A stretch of DNA of 64,000 nt from assembly GCA_021324825.1 (NCBI GenBank), contig JAJPII010000033.1:124001-188000 (forward strand), given 5' to 3'. A model generated the notes under the pieces. The model made no database searches, was not told the origin of the DNA, and saw only the letters and a list, made by a program, of their open reading frames with translations. This stretch comes from Spartobacteria bacterium (GTDB taxonomy: Bacteria; Verrucomicrobiota; Verrucomicrobiia; Chthoniobacterales; Chthoniobacteraceae). Positions 34,116-43,249 of the stretch are shown here, one piece after another (the first letter of the stretch is position 1; each line of letters opens with the position of its first letter). A program made the translations under genes and the position numbers.

Positions 34116-35338
34116 AGCCTCGCAACGCGCTGGCGCTCCTGCTGGTCATCAATCTCTTTTGCTACCTCGACCGTTACATTCTCGCCTCGATCATCCCCGC
34201 GCTGAAGGCGGCCTTCCTGCCGGGCGATCCGAACGCGAACGGCAAGATGGGCCTCCTGGCGACGGCGTTCCTCGTCAGCTATATGCTGACCGCGCCGGTC
34301 TTCGGCTGGCTTGCGGATCGTTTTTCGCGCTGGGTCATCATCGGGCTGAGCGTGGCGCTCTGGAGCCTGGCCAGCGGCGCTTCCGGCCTGGCGGGAAGCT
34401 ACATGGCGCTGCTCGCGACGCGCGTCTTCCTCGGGATAGGCGAGGCCGGTTACGGACCCGCGGCGCCGACGATCATCAGCGATCTCTATCCCCTGAAAAA
34501 ACGCGGGCAAATGATCGCCTGGTTTTACATGGCCATCCCGGTCGGGAGCGCGCTCGGCTACGCTTTCGGCGGCTTCATCAACGCCCGCCTCGGCTGGCGC
34601 TGGGCCTTCTACCTCGTCGCGCCGCCCGGCCTGTTGCTCGCGGCGCTCTGCGCGTTCATGCCCGAACCCCGCCGTTCAACCGGCGCGTCTCCCGCCAGGG
34701 CGGCGGATTATGCGCGGTTGGTGAAAATACCGTCGCTCGTTCTGAACATCCTCGCGCAAACCGCCATGACGTTCGCCATCGGCGGGCTTTCGATCTGGGC
34801 GCCGACTTATATCAACGAGGCGCGTGGCCTGCCGCTGGCCAGGACGAACCTCATCTTCGGCGGCATCCTCGTCGTCGCGGGCCTCTTTTCCACCCTGCTC
34901 GGCGGCTGGCTGGGGGATAAGCTCCGCCCGCGTTTTCCCGGCTCGTATTTCCTCGTATCCGGCTGCGGGATGCTCCTCGGCTTTCCGGCGACCGTCGCCA
35001 TGCTCTACGTGCCGTTCCCGGCGGCGTGGGTTTGCATTTTCGTGGCGATCTTCTTCCTGTTCTTCAATACCGGCCCCTCCAACACCGCGCTCGCGAACGT
35101 CACCCCGCCTTCCATGCGCGCCACCGCTTTCGCGCTCAATATATTGGTCATCCACCTTTTTGGCGACGCCGCTTCCCCCTCGCTCATCGGCTGGATAAAG
35201 GACCACGGCTCCTGGAACCTGAGTTTTCTCACCGTCTCCACCGCCATGCTCGTGGCGGCGGTCATCTGGCTTTGCGGCATGAAGGCGCTCGTCCGCGACA
35301 CCGCGTCCGTGGAAGGAGGCGACGGACCCTTGCATTGA
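34112..35338 (+). CDS. MFS transporter, spinster-like
   Basis: A 408-residue, 12-helix major facilitator. Signature parts are LLLVINLFCYLDRYILASIIP in helix 1, the loop FGWLADRFSRWVII between helices 2 and 3 (the MFS G-x-L-a-D-R motif), GIGEAGYGPAAPTIISDLYP and, at the midpoint, the second half starting LVLNILAQTAMTFAIGG. The helix 1 motif and GEAGYGPAAPT resemble spinster-type carriers, some of which move sphingoid lipids; the substrate here is unknown. The GTG start at 34112 overlaps the preceding stop; GAGGAAA just upstream is one of the clearer ribosome-binding sites in the window. Confidence 0.82.
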   Translation: MKPRNALALLLVINLFCYLDRYILASIIPALKAAFLPGDPNANGKMGLLATAFLVSYMLTAPVFGWLADRFSRWVIIGLSVALWSLASGASGLAGSYMALLATRVFLGIGEAGYGPAAPTIISDLYPLKKRGQMIAWFYMAIPVGSALGYAFGGFINARLGWRWAFYLVAPPGLLLAALCAFMPEPRRSTGASPARAADYARLVKIPSLVLNILAQTAMTFAIGGLSIWAPTYINEARGLPLARTNLIFGGILVVAGLFSTLLGGWLGDKLRPRFPGSYFLVSGCGMLLGFPATVAMLYVPFPAAWVCIFVAIFFLFFNTGPSNTALANVTPPSMRATAFALNILVIHLFGDAASPSLIGWIKDHGSWNLSFLTVSTAMLVAAVIWLCGMKALVRDTASVEGGDGPLH

Positions 35339-35359
35339 GACCCATTTCGGCGATGTAAT
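35330..35359 (+). promoter_or_regulatory. Candidate promoter for the LptF/G-like gene
   Basis: TTGCAT (35330-35335), an 18-bp spacer and TGTAAT (35354-35359; 5 of 6 consensus bases). The start point would be about 3 nt before the ATG at 35369. No Shine-Dalgarno is present. Confidence 0.45.
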
Positions 35360-35368
35360 GTCTCCCCC

Positions 35369-36469
35369 ATGAAATTGATCGACCGCTACGTCGGCTCCGA
35401 GGTTCTCGTCACCTCGCTTTTCGCCATAGCGGTGCTGAGCGTCGTCCTCGTCCTGGGAAACGTTTTCCAGCGGCTCATGGACCTCCTCGTCAACCATAAC
35501 GTCCCGATCGATTTCGTCCTGGCGTTTATCGCCTACATCATCCCGTTTTCGCTCACGTTCACCATCCCCTGGGGATTTCTCACCGCCGTCCTCCTCGTCT
35601 TCGGGAAGATGTCCGCGGACAACGAACTCATCGCCCTCCGCTGCAACGGCGTCGGCATCCCGCGCATCTGCGCGCCGTTGCTCGTGCTTGCGGTGATCGC
35701 GTGCGCCATTTGTTTTTGGATCAACGTCTCAGTCGCGCCGCGCGCCCAGGAGCAGATGAAAAGCTCCATCTACCGCATCGCGACCAACGACCCCATCGCC
35801 CTGTTCGGCAGCGACCACATCATCAACGAATTCCCCGGCAAAAAAATCTACGTCGAGAAAAAGGAGGGCACGCACCTGGAAAACATCGCCGTCTACGACA
35901 TCGACGACCACGGCGTTCCCGAACAGGTCGTCTATGCGCGCGAAGGGATGCTGGAGACCAATCTGGCCCAGGAGAAGGTCTATCTGAACCTGATCGACGC
36001 CCACTACGAAAAGCGGGACGCGAGCGCTCCCGACAACTTTGGAAAAATCCGCGACGGCATCCAGATGGACAGCGGCAAGCTGCCCATAAGCCTCCAGGAG
36101 TTGAACGACAAAAACAGGAACCGGGGCGGCCTGAGCCAGCGGACGCTTTCCCAACTTCTCGCCGACAAGCGGGAAATCTCGGCTCGCAGCGCGCTTCGCA
36201 CCGAGATCAGCAAGCGCTTCTCCTTTTCGCTGGCATCCTTCGCCTTCGCGCTCATCGCGGTGCCGCTGGCGATCACGGCCCACCGGAAGGAAACCTCCAT
36301 CGGCTTCCTGTTCAGCCTCGTCGTGGCGTTCGTCTATTTCTTTTTCATCATCATCGCCAACACCGTGCGCGACAACCCGAAGTGGCATCCCGAATACCTC
36401 ATGTGGGTTCCCAACGTCCTCTTCATCACCCTCGGCGCGATCCTGTTCTATCGCCTTAGCAGAAAATGA
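35369..36469 (+). CDS. LptF/LptG (YjgP/YjgQ) family permease
   Basis: A 366-residue inner-membrane protein of the lipopolysaccharide export complex LptB2FG, or a paralogue. It begins MKLIDRYVGSEVLVTSLFAIAVLSV, the family N-terminus, and has three helices, a periplasmic jellyroll-like domain (about 110-265) and three C-terminal helices, with FAFALIAVPLAITAHRKETSIGF being diagnostic. Partners LptB and the second permease are not in the window. The aldo/keto reductase gene downstream overlaps by 4 nt. Confidence 0.88.
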   Translation: MKLIDRYVGSEVLVTSLFAIAVLSVVLVLGNVFQRLMDLLVNHNVPIDFVLAFIAYIIPFSLTFTIPWGFLTAVLLVFGKMSADNELIALRCNGVGIPRICAPLLVLAVIACAICFWINVSVAPRAQEQMKSSIYRIATNDPIALFGSDHIINEFPGKKIYVEKKEGTHLENIAVYDIDDHGVPEQVVYAREGMLETNLAQEKVYLNLIDAHYEKRDASAPDNFGKIRDGIQMDSGKLPISLQELNDKNRNRGGLSQRTLSQLLADKREISARSALRTEISKRFSFSLASFAFALIAVPLAITAHRKETSIGFLFSLVVAFVYFFFIIIANTVRDNPKWHPEYLMWVPNVLFITLGAILFYRLSRK

Positions 36470-37449
36470 AACACCGCGCGTTTGGAAGCATCGGCTGGGA
36501 GGTCTCCGAGATCAGTTTCGGCGCGTGGGCCATCGGCGGTTCCTGGGGCGGCCAGAGCGACGATGAATCGATGGCCGCGCTTCATGCCGCGCTCGACGCC
36601 GGCGTAAATTTCATCGATACCGCGGACGTTTATGGCGACGGCCGGAGCGAACGCCTCATCGCCCGGTTGCGGCGCGAACGTTCGGACTCCTTCCACGTCG
36701 CGACAAAGGCGGGCCGCAGGCTCTCGCCCCACGACGCGGGCGGCTACAACGAGGCGAACCTCACGGCGTTCATCGAGCGCAGCCTGCGGAACCTCGAGAC
36801 GGAAAGCCTCGACCTGGTGCAGTTGCATTGCCCGCCGTGGGAAGTCTATTACATGCCCGAGGTCTTCGAGGTGATGGACAAGCTCGTGAGCGCCGGAAAA
36901 ATCCGTCACTACGGAGTGAGCGTTCAGAAGGTGGAGGAGGCGCTCAAGGCGATCCAATACCCCGGCGTGCAAAGCGTGCAGGTGATTTTCAACATGTTCC
37001 GGCATCGGCCCGGCGAACTCTTTTTTTCGGAAGCGAAACGGCGGAACGTGGCCGTGATCGTCCGCGTGCCGCTGGCGAGCGGCCTGCTGACTGGCAAGCT
37101 GAAAAAGGATTCGCGCTTCGCCTCCGACGACCACCGGCAGTTCAACCGGCACGGGGAAGCCTTTGACCAGGGCGAGACTTTTTCCGGCGTGGACTACGAG
37201 ACTGGCCTCGCGGCGGTGGAGGAATTGCGAGCGCTCGCGCCGCCGGGCGCCAGCCTCGCGCAATGCGCGCTGCGCTGGATACTGATGTTTGACGCCGTCT
37301 CCTGCGTCATTCCGGGCGCGCGCAATCCGCAACAGGCCGCCGACAACGCCGCCGCCTCGGAACTGCCTCCCTTCACGGAATCCGAGATGGCCGCCGTCCG
37401 CCGCATCTACGACGCCCGCATCCGGCCGCTGGTTCACCACCGCTGGTGA
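36466..37449 (+). CDS. Aldo/keto reductase
   Basis: A 327-residue NADPH-dependent oxidoreductase with a TIM-barrel fold. The catalytic tetrad is visible: D51 and Y56 in FIDTADVYG, K81 in VATKAG and H121 in LVQLHCPPW. The C-terminal cofactor segment is VIPGARNPQQAADN. The best overall resemblance is to the large group of bacterial general aldo/keto reductases whose substrates are unknown. It is coupled to the LptF/G gene (ATGA), a pairing with no evident functional logic. Nothing indicates a defect. Confidence 0.88.
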   Translation: MKHRAFGSIGWEVSEISFGAWAIGGSWGGQSDDESMAALHAALDAGVNFIDTADVYGDGRSERLIARLRRERSDSFHVATKAGRRLSPHDAGGYNEANLTAFIERSLRNLETESLDLVQLHCPPWEVYYMPEVFEVMDKLVSAGKIRHYGVSVQKVEEALKAIQYPGVQSVQVIFNMFRHRPGELFFSEAKRRNVAVIVRVPLASGLLTGKLKKDSRFASDDHRQFNRHGEAFDQGETFSGVDYETGLAAVEELRALAPPGASLAQCALRWILMFDAVSCVIPGARNPQQAADNAAASELPPFTESEMAAVRRIYDARIRPLVHHRW

Positions 37450-37455
37450 CGCGGT

Positions 37456-38289
37456 TCAGCCGCGCATCATCCGCGATGGCGGCATGGCCGCGGCGCTCTG
37501 CGGGGATGGAGCGGCGGACTCTTCGAGGCGGGGCGCGGACGGGGCGGGCGGGGTCTTTTTTGGCGTTTTATCCGCCGGGATCAAGGGCGGCGCCGGCGGC
37601 GCGCTCGAGTCGCCCTGCGAGTCTTTCAAGTCCTGAAGGTTCGGGATTTTTTGCGCCAGGGCGTCATCGAGCACCTTCAAGGTTTTTGTAACGCGGTAGT
37701 AAAGCGTTTCGCCGTCGAAGGTGAGCGCGTGCTGGTTCGGAATGGCGGCGCCGTTATTGGAACCGGTCTGGACGGGGCGGGGGCTGCCGCCGCTTCCCGT
37801 TACTATGGTGTACCCGAGTTGATTAAGGTAGTAGGCGGACTCGGCTTTTTCGATGGCGGTGTACGCGGTTTCGTAGGCTTGAGCCTTGTCTTTTGCATTG
37901 AATATCTGGCCCAACCCGAAGATGTACGTCGCTCCCATGCCAAGCGTGCTCGCGGTGGCCGCGCTCCACCCAAAGGTCGTCGTCGCGCCCGCCAGCGCTC
38001 CCAGCGTGGTTTGCGTGGTCGCGGAGCCGTAGCGAATTCCCATGTGGGTGTTGGTCTGGTTTTGAAGCTTCCGCTTCACTTCATCGGTGTAGTTGAGCAC
38101 ATCCCAGTCCGTTATCGTATAGGGCACCGCGATGTTGCTCTTCGCATTATGAACTTTGCTATACATCTCATTCTGGGTCGCCGTACGCCTGCGGGAGATT
38201 TCAACGAGGCTTGGCATGGAACAGGCGGGCAGAAGGATGCCCGGCAGCAGTCCAACCAGGAGCAGGCGATAATGTATGCGAGGTTTCAT
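37456..38289 (-). CDS. Hypothetical lipoprotein with small-residue-rich hydrophobic centre
   Basis: A 277-residue protein with a signal peptide ending in a lipobox (ILLPAC, Cys23). The middle part (about 90-130) is a hydrophobic, Gly/Ala/Thr-rich stretch (TTLGALAGATTTFGW, then LGMGATYIFGLG) that could insert into a membrane; the last 60 residues are Pro/Ala/Ser-rich and disordered. I recognise no family. It lies 10 bp after the alpha/beta hydrolase gene and is probably cotranscribed with it; the 3' end is 6 bp from the convergent aldo/keto reductase stop. Confidence 0.75.
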   Translation of the reverse strand: MKPRIHYRLLLVGLLPGILLPACSMPSLVEISRRRTATQNEMYSKVHNAKSNIAVPYTITDWDVLNYTDEVKRKLQNQTNTHMGIRYGSATTQTTLGALAGATTTFGWSAATASTLGMGATYIFGLGQIFNAKDKAQAYETAYTAIEKAESAYYLNQLGYTIVTGSGGSPRPVQTGSNNGAAIPNQHALTFDGETLYYRVTKTLKVLDDALAQKIPNLQDLKDSQGDSSAPPAPPLIPADKTPKKTPPAPSAPRLEESAAPSPQSAAAMPPSRMMRG

Positions 38290-38299
38290 GGTTTTATAG

Positions 38300-39325
38300 C
38301 TATGCCTTTGGCGGCCAGGCGCCGCCCTGGGTCGCTCCCGTGGCGTCCAGAACTCCGCGGTCGATGCCGCGCAGAATTTGTCGCATGAGATCGATGACGC
38401 CGTCGGTGACGAAATAGGCTCCGTGGATGTCGACGCCGCTCACGTTCGGCGGGAAGAAGGAGGAGCAATCGACGTCCCAAACATTATCGGTGGCCGGCGG
38501 TTGCACGACAACAGGCGGACGATTGGCCAGCCCGGCGCGGCCCAGCCGCCGGGCGCCGAAATGCTTCAACCCCGCGGAGGCGCCAAGGACGGCGTCGCGC
38601 CCGCTGTATAGGGCGGTGACGCGATACGTGAGGTTCGCGATGGCGTTGCCGTCGGCGTTATCCTCCGCGCCCGCGTCGAAGAGGTCGTTATCCACATCGG
38701 CGGCGACCATGAGGAGCTGGTTGATGAGGCTGACGAGCAGCGGCTGGTTTTTGCGCGTCCAGGCTGCGGACATGGCTTTTTGCAAAAGATAGTCGCCCAT
38801 GCTGTGGGCGATCAGCGAGACCTTGGCTTTGCACGCTTTTTGCGGGTCGCCTCCCGAGTTGATGGCGTCCTGTTGTTTGCGCACGAGCCAATCGAACAGT
38901 TCGCAGAGAATGTCCGTGAGGTCGCCCGCGCAATCGCGCGCGGAAGCCCGGTCGGGTTCGTATCCCACGACGCTGCCCAGCGAGGGCCAGTCGTAGAGAA
39001 TGCACAGCCCGAGGCTGTCCGGCCCGTCGAAAAGCTTGCCGCAAAGGCTCTCGTAAAAGGAGGTGGAGCTTGCGAAGCCGACGTTGAAGCCGTGAACGAG
39101 GATGGTGACGTGGCTCTGCTTTTCGTTATCGGCCTGGGGCAGCGCGGGGAAGGCGTCGGCCGCGGCGGCCAGGAGCGAGCGGAATTGCGCGAACGAGACC
39201 TTTTTCCAATTGCCGATGTTATTAAGCGGGCCGGCGTCGCTCACGAAGTAGGAGAGTCCGGCGGTGTTGCGCCCGGAGCCGACGCCGCCGTTGTTGCGGT
39301 CGCTGATCAACCAATATTTTGGCAT
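38300..39325 (-). CDS. Alpha/beta hydrolase (DUF900-like)
   Basis: A 341-residue protein. HVTILVHGFNVGF (oxyanion-loop HG), YDWPSLGSVVGYEPDRASA and the nucleophile elbow LIAHSMGDYLLQKAM match the DUF900 alpha/beta hydrolases, where the nucleophile is the Ser of AHSMG. A late GVDIHGAYF could supply the catalytic His. No signal peptide is seen from the chosen start (ATG at 39323-39325, MPKYWLISDRN). The open frame extends further upstream but without family features. Likely an esterase or lipase-like enzyme, paired with the lipoprotein gene downstream. Confidence 0.72.
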   Translation of the reverse strand: MPKYWLISDRNNGGVGSGRNTAGLSYFVSDAGPLNNIGNWKKVSFAQFRSLLAAAADAFPALPQADNEKQSHVTILVHGFNVGFASSTSFYESLCGKLFDGPDSLGLCILYDWPSLGSVVGYEPDRASARDCAGDLTDILCELFDWLVRKQQDAINSGGDPQKACKAKVSLIAHSMGDYLLQKAMSAAWTRKNQPLLVSLINQLLMVAADVDNDLFDAGAEDNADGNAIANLTYRVTALYSGRDAVLGASAGLKHFGARRLGRAGLANRPPVVVQPPATDNVWDVDCSSFFPPNVSGVDIHGAYFVTDGVIDLMRQILRGIDRGVLDATGATQGGAWPPKA

Positions 39326-39476
39326 GGAGTCAACTATCCTTGAGCGCGAAGACGCTGTAAATGAGGTAAACACCCCAAAAGCAGAGGAAAAAATCACCCA
39401 TTTTTGGATTGCTTATTGGCGGGCGAACCTCTTGACTGCCCTCCGACGCGGGAGCGGTGCGGCGCTTTCCACGCAT

Positions 39477-40109
39477 ATGAAAGAGCGGATTCTGCTGGCG
39501 GATGGTCAATTATCGGTGCGCGAGTTGCTGGCGGGTCTGCTTGCGCGGGAAGGTCGTTACGAGGTGATCGGCCATTCCGGTTCCGGGGCGGAGGCGCTCG
39601 GGATTTGCCGGAAGCTGAAACCGCATCTCGTTATTCTCGACCTTGTCCTGCCGGAGCTTTGCGGCGTCGAATTCCTGCGGCGGGCGGCTATGCTGGAGCC
39701 GCGCCCGCGCCTGCTGGTTTACTGCTCGACACTCGACCCGCAAATCATCATCGAAGCGTTGCGCCGGGGGCCGGATGGGTTTGTGATGAAGTGCGACCCG
39801 CTCCAATGCCTGCGGGAGGCGATCGGCGTGGTGCTGCGCGGCGGAGCGTATTTCACCGCGCGCGCGTCGGAGCATCTGGTCCGGATGAAGGCCGATGGCG
39901 GGCGCGACTGCGATCTCTCGAAACGCCAGCGGGAGATTTTGCAACTGATCGCGGAAGGCCGCAGCAGCAAGGAAATCTCCTTGCGCTTGAGCCTCTCCAC
40001 GAAGACGGTGGAAAATCATCGTGCGCAATTGATGCGGAAGCTTCGGCTGCATGGCGTGGCGGACCTCACCCGTCGCGCGGTAAAGCTGGGTCTCGTGCCT
40101 GCCGAGTGA
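39477..40109 (+). CDS. NarL/FixJ-type response regulator
   Basis: A 210-residue two-component regulator. The receiver domain (1-120) has its phospho-acceptor D55 in LVILDLVLPELCG, and K in FVMKCDP; the acidic pocket at the N-terminus is reduced to a single Asp (LLADGQ rather than DD). A LuxR-type helix-turn-helix follows at about 140-205 (LSKRQREILQLIAEGRSSKEI and LSTKTVENHRAQLMRKL). No histidine kinase is adjacent. The frame is open upstream to 39264, but the family match begins at the ATG at 39477. Confidence 0.88.
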   Translation: MKERILLADGQLSVRELLAGLLAREGRYEVIGHSGSGAEALGICRKLKPHLVILDLVLPELCGVEFLRRAAMLEPRPRLLVYCSTLDPQIIIEALRRGPDGFVMKCDPLQCLREAIGVVLRGGAYFTARASEHLVRMKADGGRDCDLSKRQREILQLIAEGRSSKEISLRLSLSTKTVENHRAQLMRKLRLHGVADLTRRAVKLGLVPAE

Positions 40110-40125
40110 TTCATCCAAAAAAAAT

Positions 40126-41118
40126 ATGCATATCCCCGCCTCCAGCCGCTATGACCGCCCGGCGTTTTATCGCCGGTGCGGGCGTTCGGGGCTCAAATTG
40201 CCGCTCATTTCGCTCGGCTTGTGGCATAACTTCGGGGGCGTGGATTCCTTCGAGAATGGCCGCGCCATCGTCCGGCGCGCGTTCGACCTTGGAATCACGC
40301 ATTTCGATCTGGCAAACAACTATGGCCCGCCGTACGGCTCGGCGGAGGAGACGTTCGGCAGGCTGCTTCGTTTCGATCTCTCCCCGTACCGGGACGAGTT
40401 GCTCATTTCAACGAAAGCGGGTTACGACATGTGGCCCGGCCCTTACGGCAACTTCGGCTCGCGCAAATATCTTCTCGCCTCGCTCGATCAATCGCTCAAA
40501 CGGATGGGCCTTGAGTATGTGGACATATTCTACCACCACCGACCAGACCCCGAAACGCCGCTGGAAGAAACGGCCGGCGCGCTGGCTCATGCCGTGCGCG
40601 GAGGCAAGGCGCTTTACGCCGGCGTCTCGAACTACGGCCCCGCCGAGACCGCGCGCATCGCGGCCCTGTTGCGGGAGCTTGGAACGCCCTGCCTCATCCA
40701 TCAGCCGCGATACAATCTGTTCGACCGCGCGCCCGAGAACGGCCTGTTCGACGTGCTGCGGAAGGAAGGCATGGGGAGCATCGTGTTCTGCCCGCTGGCC
40801 CAGGGTTTGCTGACGAGCCGCTACCTGGCGGGCATTCCCGCGGACGCCCGGGCCGCGCGCGATCCCCGGTTCCTGAAACCCGAGCACATCAGCGAAGGCA
40901 GGCTTGCGATAATCCGCGCGCTCGACGAACTGGCGGCGCAGCGCGGCCAATCGCTCGCCCAGATGGCGCTCGCGTGGGTGCTGCGGCAGCCGGCGGTTAC
41001 GACCGCGCTCATCGGCGCGAGCAAAGCGAGCCAGATCGACGAAAATGTCGCGGCAGTCGGCGCCCCGGAATTCAGCGCCGAAGAACTGGCGCGGATAGAA
41101 GATATCCTCTCTCGCTGA
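40126..41118 (+). CDS. Aldo/keto reductase, YghZ-like
   Basis: A 330-residue oxidoreductase similar to E. coli YghZ (L-glyceraldehyde-3-phosphate reductase). It starts YRRCGRSGLKLPLISLGLWHNFG and has FDLANNYGPPYGSAEETFG (Asp/Tyr), LLISTKAGYDMWPGPYG (Lys) and DIFYHHRPDPETP (His), followed by VIHQ-type LIHQPRYNLFDR and the C-terminal ALIGASKASQIDENV. The WPGPYGNFGSRKYL segment is characteristic of this subgroup. It follows the response regulator gene by 16 bp. Its TGA stop abuts the TGA of the convergent small gene within one TGATCA. Confidence 0.88.
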   Translation: MHIPASSRYDRPAFYRRCGRSGLKLPLISLGLWHNFGGVDSFENGRAIVRRAFDLGITHFDLANNYGPPYGSAEETFGRLLRFDLSPYRDELLISTKAGYDMWPGPYGNFGSRKYLLASLDQSLKRMGLEYVDIFYHHRPDPETPLEETAGALAHAVRGGKALYAGVSNYGPAETARIAALLRELGTPCLIHQPRYNLFDRAPENGLFDVLRKEGMGSIVFCPLAQGLLTSRYLAGIPADARAARDPRFLKPEHISEGRLAIIRALDELAAQRGQSLAQMALAWVLRQPAVTTALIGASKASQIDENVAAVGAPEFSAEELARIEDILSR

Positions 41119-41319
41119 TCAAGGGGTTCTTTTGCCGCGAAGCCCAAAGAAGAGCATGAGCGCGCCGAAGACGAACTGCACCAAACCCCACCAGAGGTTC
41201 ATATTGATCCCCAGCGATTTCTGAGCCAGTTCGGCGCCGCCAAACAAACCGACGCCGGCAAGAATGAGGCCGAAGATAGTGAACATGAGGCCAACGGGAA
41301 TTCTAAGATCGAAGTTCAT
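41119..41319 (-). CDS. Small two-helix membrane protein next to symporter
   Basis: A 66-residue protein with two transmembrane helices (RIPVGLMFTIFGLILAGVGLFG and MNLWWGLVQFVFGALMLFFGL) and a short basic tail (RGKRTP). It lies 22 bp after the sodium:solute symporter gene on the same strand. I do not recognise a named family; a small accessory subunit of the symporter is the simplest reading. Its stop codon is directly back to back with that of the opposing aldo/keto reductase. Confidence 0.7.
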   Translation of the reverse strand: MNFDLRIPVGLMFTIFGLILAGVGLFGGAELAQKSLGINMNLWWGLVQFVFGALMLFFGLRGKRTP

Positions 41320-41341
41320 AAAGAGCGATTGGGTGAACGGT

Positions 41342-43054
41342 TTAAGCGAAGACCAGATTCAGAACGATCGTGATGCACAGCACGATGAGGCCGAGCGTGA
41401 CCGGCCGCTGATACCACGGCTCATCTTCGGATTTGGGTTTCGGGGTGAGGGAATAGACGAGGCCGGCTAGCTCCTCGTCGGATTTCGTGCGCTTCGTCAG
41501 GAGCGAGATAACGATCGTCAGCGTGAAACAAACCGTCCAGGCCACAATAGCCATCCAGAAGTTCTGGCCCATCTCGCTATGGAAGATGAACTTCGGCGCG
41601 ATCCAGGCGCCTTTGATTCCCGGAACGTTTGTTTGAGCAAGTGAAAGGCCATGGAAAAGACACGCGCCAACCGTGCCGCTGAGAAGCCCGAAAAACGCGC
41701 CATGGCCTGTTGACCGTTTCCAGAACATGCCGAGCAGGAACGTCGCGAAGAGAGGGGCGTTCACAAATCCGAAGACAAGCTGGAGCATGTCCATGATGTT
41801 GTTGAACTTCGAGGCCACGAAAGCCGCCCCTATGCTGACGAGAATGCCAAAGACCGTGGCGCAGCGTCCCATCCAGAGATAGTGGGCGTCCGACCTGTTG
41901 CTGGCGATGTAGCTCTGATAGATGTCGTAAGTCCACACGGTATTGAACGCCGTGACGTTGCCGGCCATGCCGGACATGAAGGACGCCATCAATGTCGTAA
42001 AGCCGAGCCCCAGCAACCCGGTGGGAAAGTACCTCGCGAGCATGGCCGGGATCGTCATATTGTAGTCCGGCGACCCGTCCGCGGCCGTGGGAAGAAACGT
42101 TCCGCCGCTCTCGTGCTGCATCGCGATGGCTATCATGCCAGGAAGAATCACAAGCGCGGGGAAGAACATCTTGGGCACGGAGGCGATGAGCGGGGTGCGG
42201 CGCGCGGCGGACATCGAGTTTGCCGCCATGGCGCGCTGCACGACCAAAAAGTCCGTGCACCAATAGCCGAAAGAAAGCACGAACCCCAAACCGACCACCA
42301 TTCCAAACCAGCCGATGCCCATGGGATTCTCGAGCGCGCTTCCCATGTACAACCAGGAGTGCGTCCAGGCGCCCGGAGCAAAATGCTGCTCCGTGGCGAT
42401 GGGCGCGAGCTTTTCTTTTAACGCGGACCAGCCGCCGACATCCTTGAGGCCGAGAAATACAAGCGGCGCGAAGCCGAGGACTATCATGAAGAATTGCAGC
42501 ACCTCGTTGTAAATCGCCGAGGTAAGGCCTCCGAGAAAGATATAGACAAGCACGACGAAAGCAGAGGCCCAGATGCAGGTCCAATAGTTCCAATGCACGA
42601 GCGTCTCGAGGAGCTTTGCAAGGGCGTGCAGGGAGATGCCCGAGGAAAAAACCGTCATTACGGCAAACGAGATCGCATTCAACCCGCGGGTTTTCTCATC
42701 GAAACGCAGCTTAAGATATTCCGGCACCGACCGGGCCTTCGAGCCGTAATAAAACGGCATCATGAAGATCGCGAGGAATACCATCGCCGGAATCGCGCCG
42801 ACCCAGTAGAAATGGCTCGTCATGATGCCGTATTTGGCCCCGGAAGCCGCCATGCCGATCACTTCCTGCGCGCCGAGGTTTGCGGAGAGGAACGCGAGTC
42901 CCGTAACCCAGGCTGGAATTGAACGCCCCGATGTCAGGAAAGCCGCGCCCCCTTTCATTCTCCGCTTCAGGGCGAAGCCGATTCCAAGGACAAAGACGAA
43001 GTAAATGATGAGGATCGAGTAATCGACAGCGGTGAGTTGGATGGTCGTTTGCAT
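41342..43054 (-). CDS. Sodium:solute symporter (SSS family)
   Basis: A 570-residue transporter with about 14 helices. Family landmarks are FLTSGRSIPAWVTGLAFLSANLGAQEVIG (helix 1-2, SGLT-type), SVPEYLKLRFDEKTRGLNA, GITS-like SSGISLHALAKLLE and MSGMAGNVTAFNTVWTYDIYQ. SGLT-type members import sugars or sugar acids with Na+. The gene is divergent from, and shares a 195-bp control region with, the larA-gntK operon, so its substrate may feed that pathway. The 66-residue membrane protein follows it. Confidence 0.85.
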   Translation of the reverse strand: MQTTIQLTAVDYSILIIYFVFVLGIGFALKRRMKGGAAFLTSGRSIPAWVTGLAFLSANLGAQEVIGMAASGAKYGIMTSHFYWVGAIPAMVFLAIFMMPFYYGSKARSVPEYLKLRFDEKTRGLNAISFAVMTVFSSGISLHALAKLLETLVHWNYWTCIWASAFVVLVYIFLGGLTSAIYNEVLQFFMIVLGFAPLVFLGLKDVGGWSALKEKLAPIATEQHFAPGAWTHSWLYMGSALENPMGIGWFGMVVGLGFVLSFGYWCTDFLVVQRAMAANSMSAARRTPLIASVPKMFFPALVILPGMIAIAMQHESGGTFLPTAADGSPDYNMTIPAMLARYFPTGLLGLGFTTLMASFMSGMAGNVTAFNTVWTYDIYQSYIASNRSDAHYLWMGRCATVFGILVSIGAAFVASKFNNIMDMLQLVFGFVNAPLFATFLLGMFWKRSTGHGAFFGLLSGTVGACLFHGLSLAQTNVPGIKGAWIAPKFIFHSEMGQNFWMAIVAWTVCFTLTIVISLLTKRTKSDEELAGLVYSLTPKPKSEDEPWYQRPVTLGLIVLCITIVLNLVFA

Positions 43055-43081
43055 GGGACGGGGGGGCTGCGTGAATTGTCG

Positions 43082-43110
43082 TTTCTACCCGTCTTCGGGC
43101 CGGTTGTCCA
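43082..43110 (-). promoter_or_regulatory. Candidate promoter for the sodium:solute symporter
   Basis: On the minus strand TGGACA (43105-43110) and TAGAAA (43082-43087) are separated by 17 bp, giving a leader of roughly 20 nt to the ATG at 43054. It lies in the shared divergent region. Confidence 0.45.
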
Positions 43111-43249
43111 GCCAAGTGTTCTCTCCGGCGCGGGGCCGCATGTTTTTCGCCGTAGTCCCTTGTTTTCATGCGGGTTCCGTTATACGAAGTAATTCTTTCC
43201 CGTGAAACCGATCTGGAAAATCGTCGCCGCCGGTTAATCTGCGCAACGG

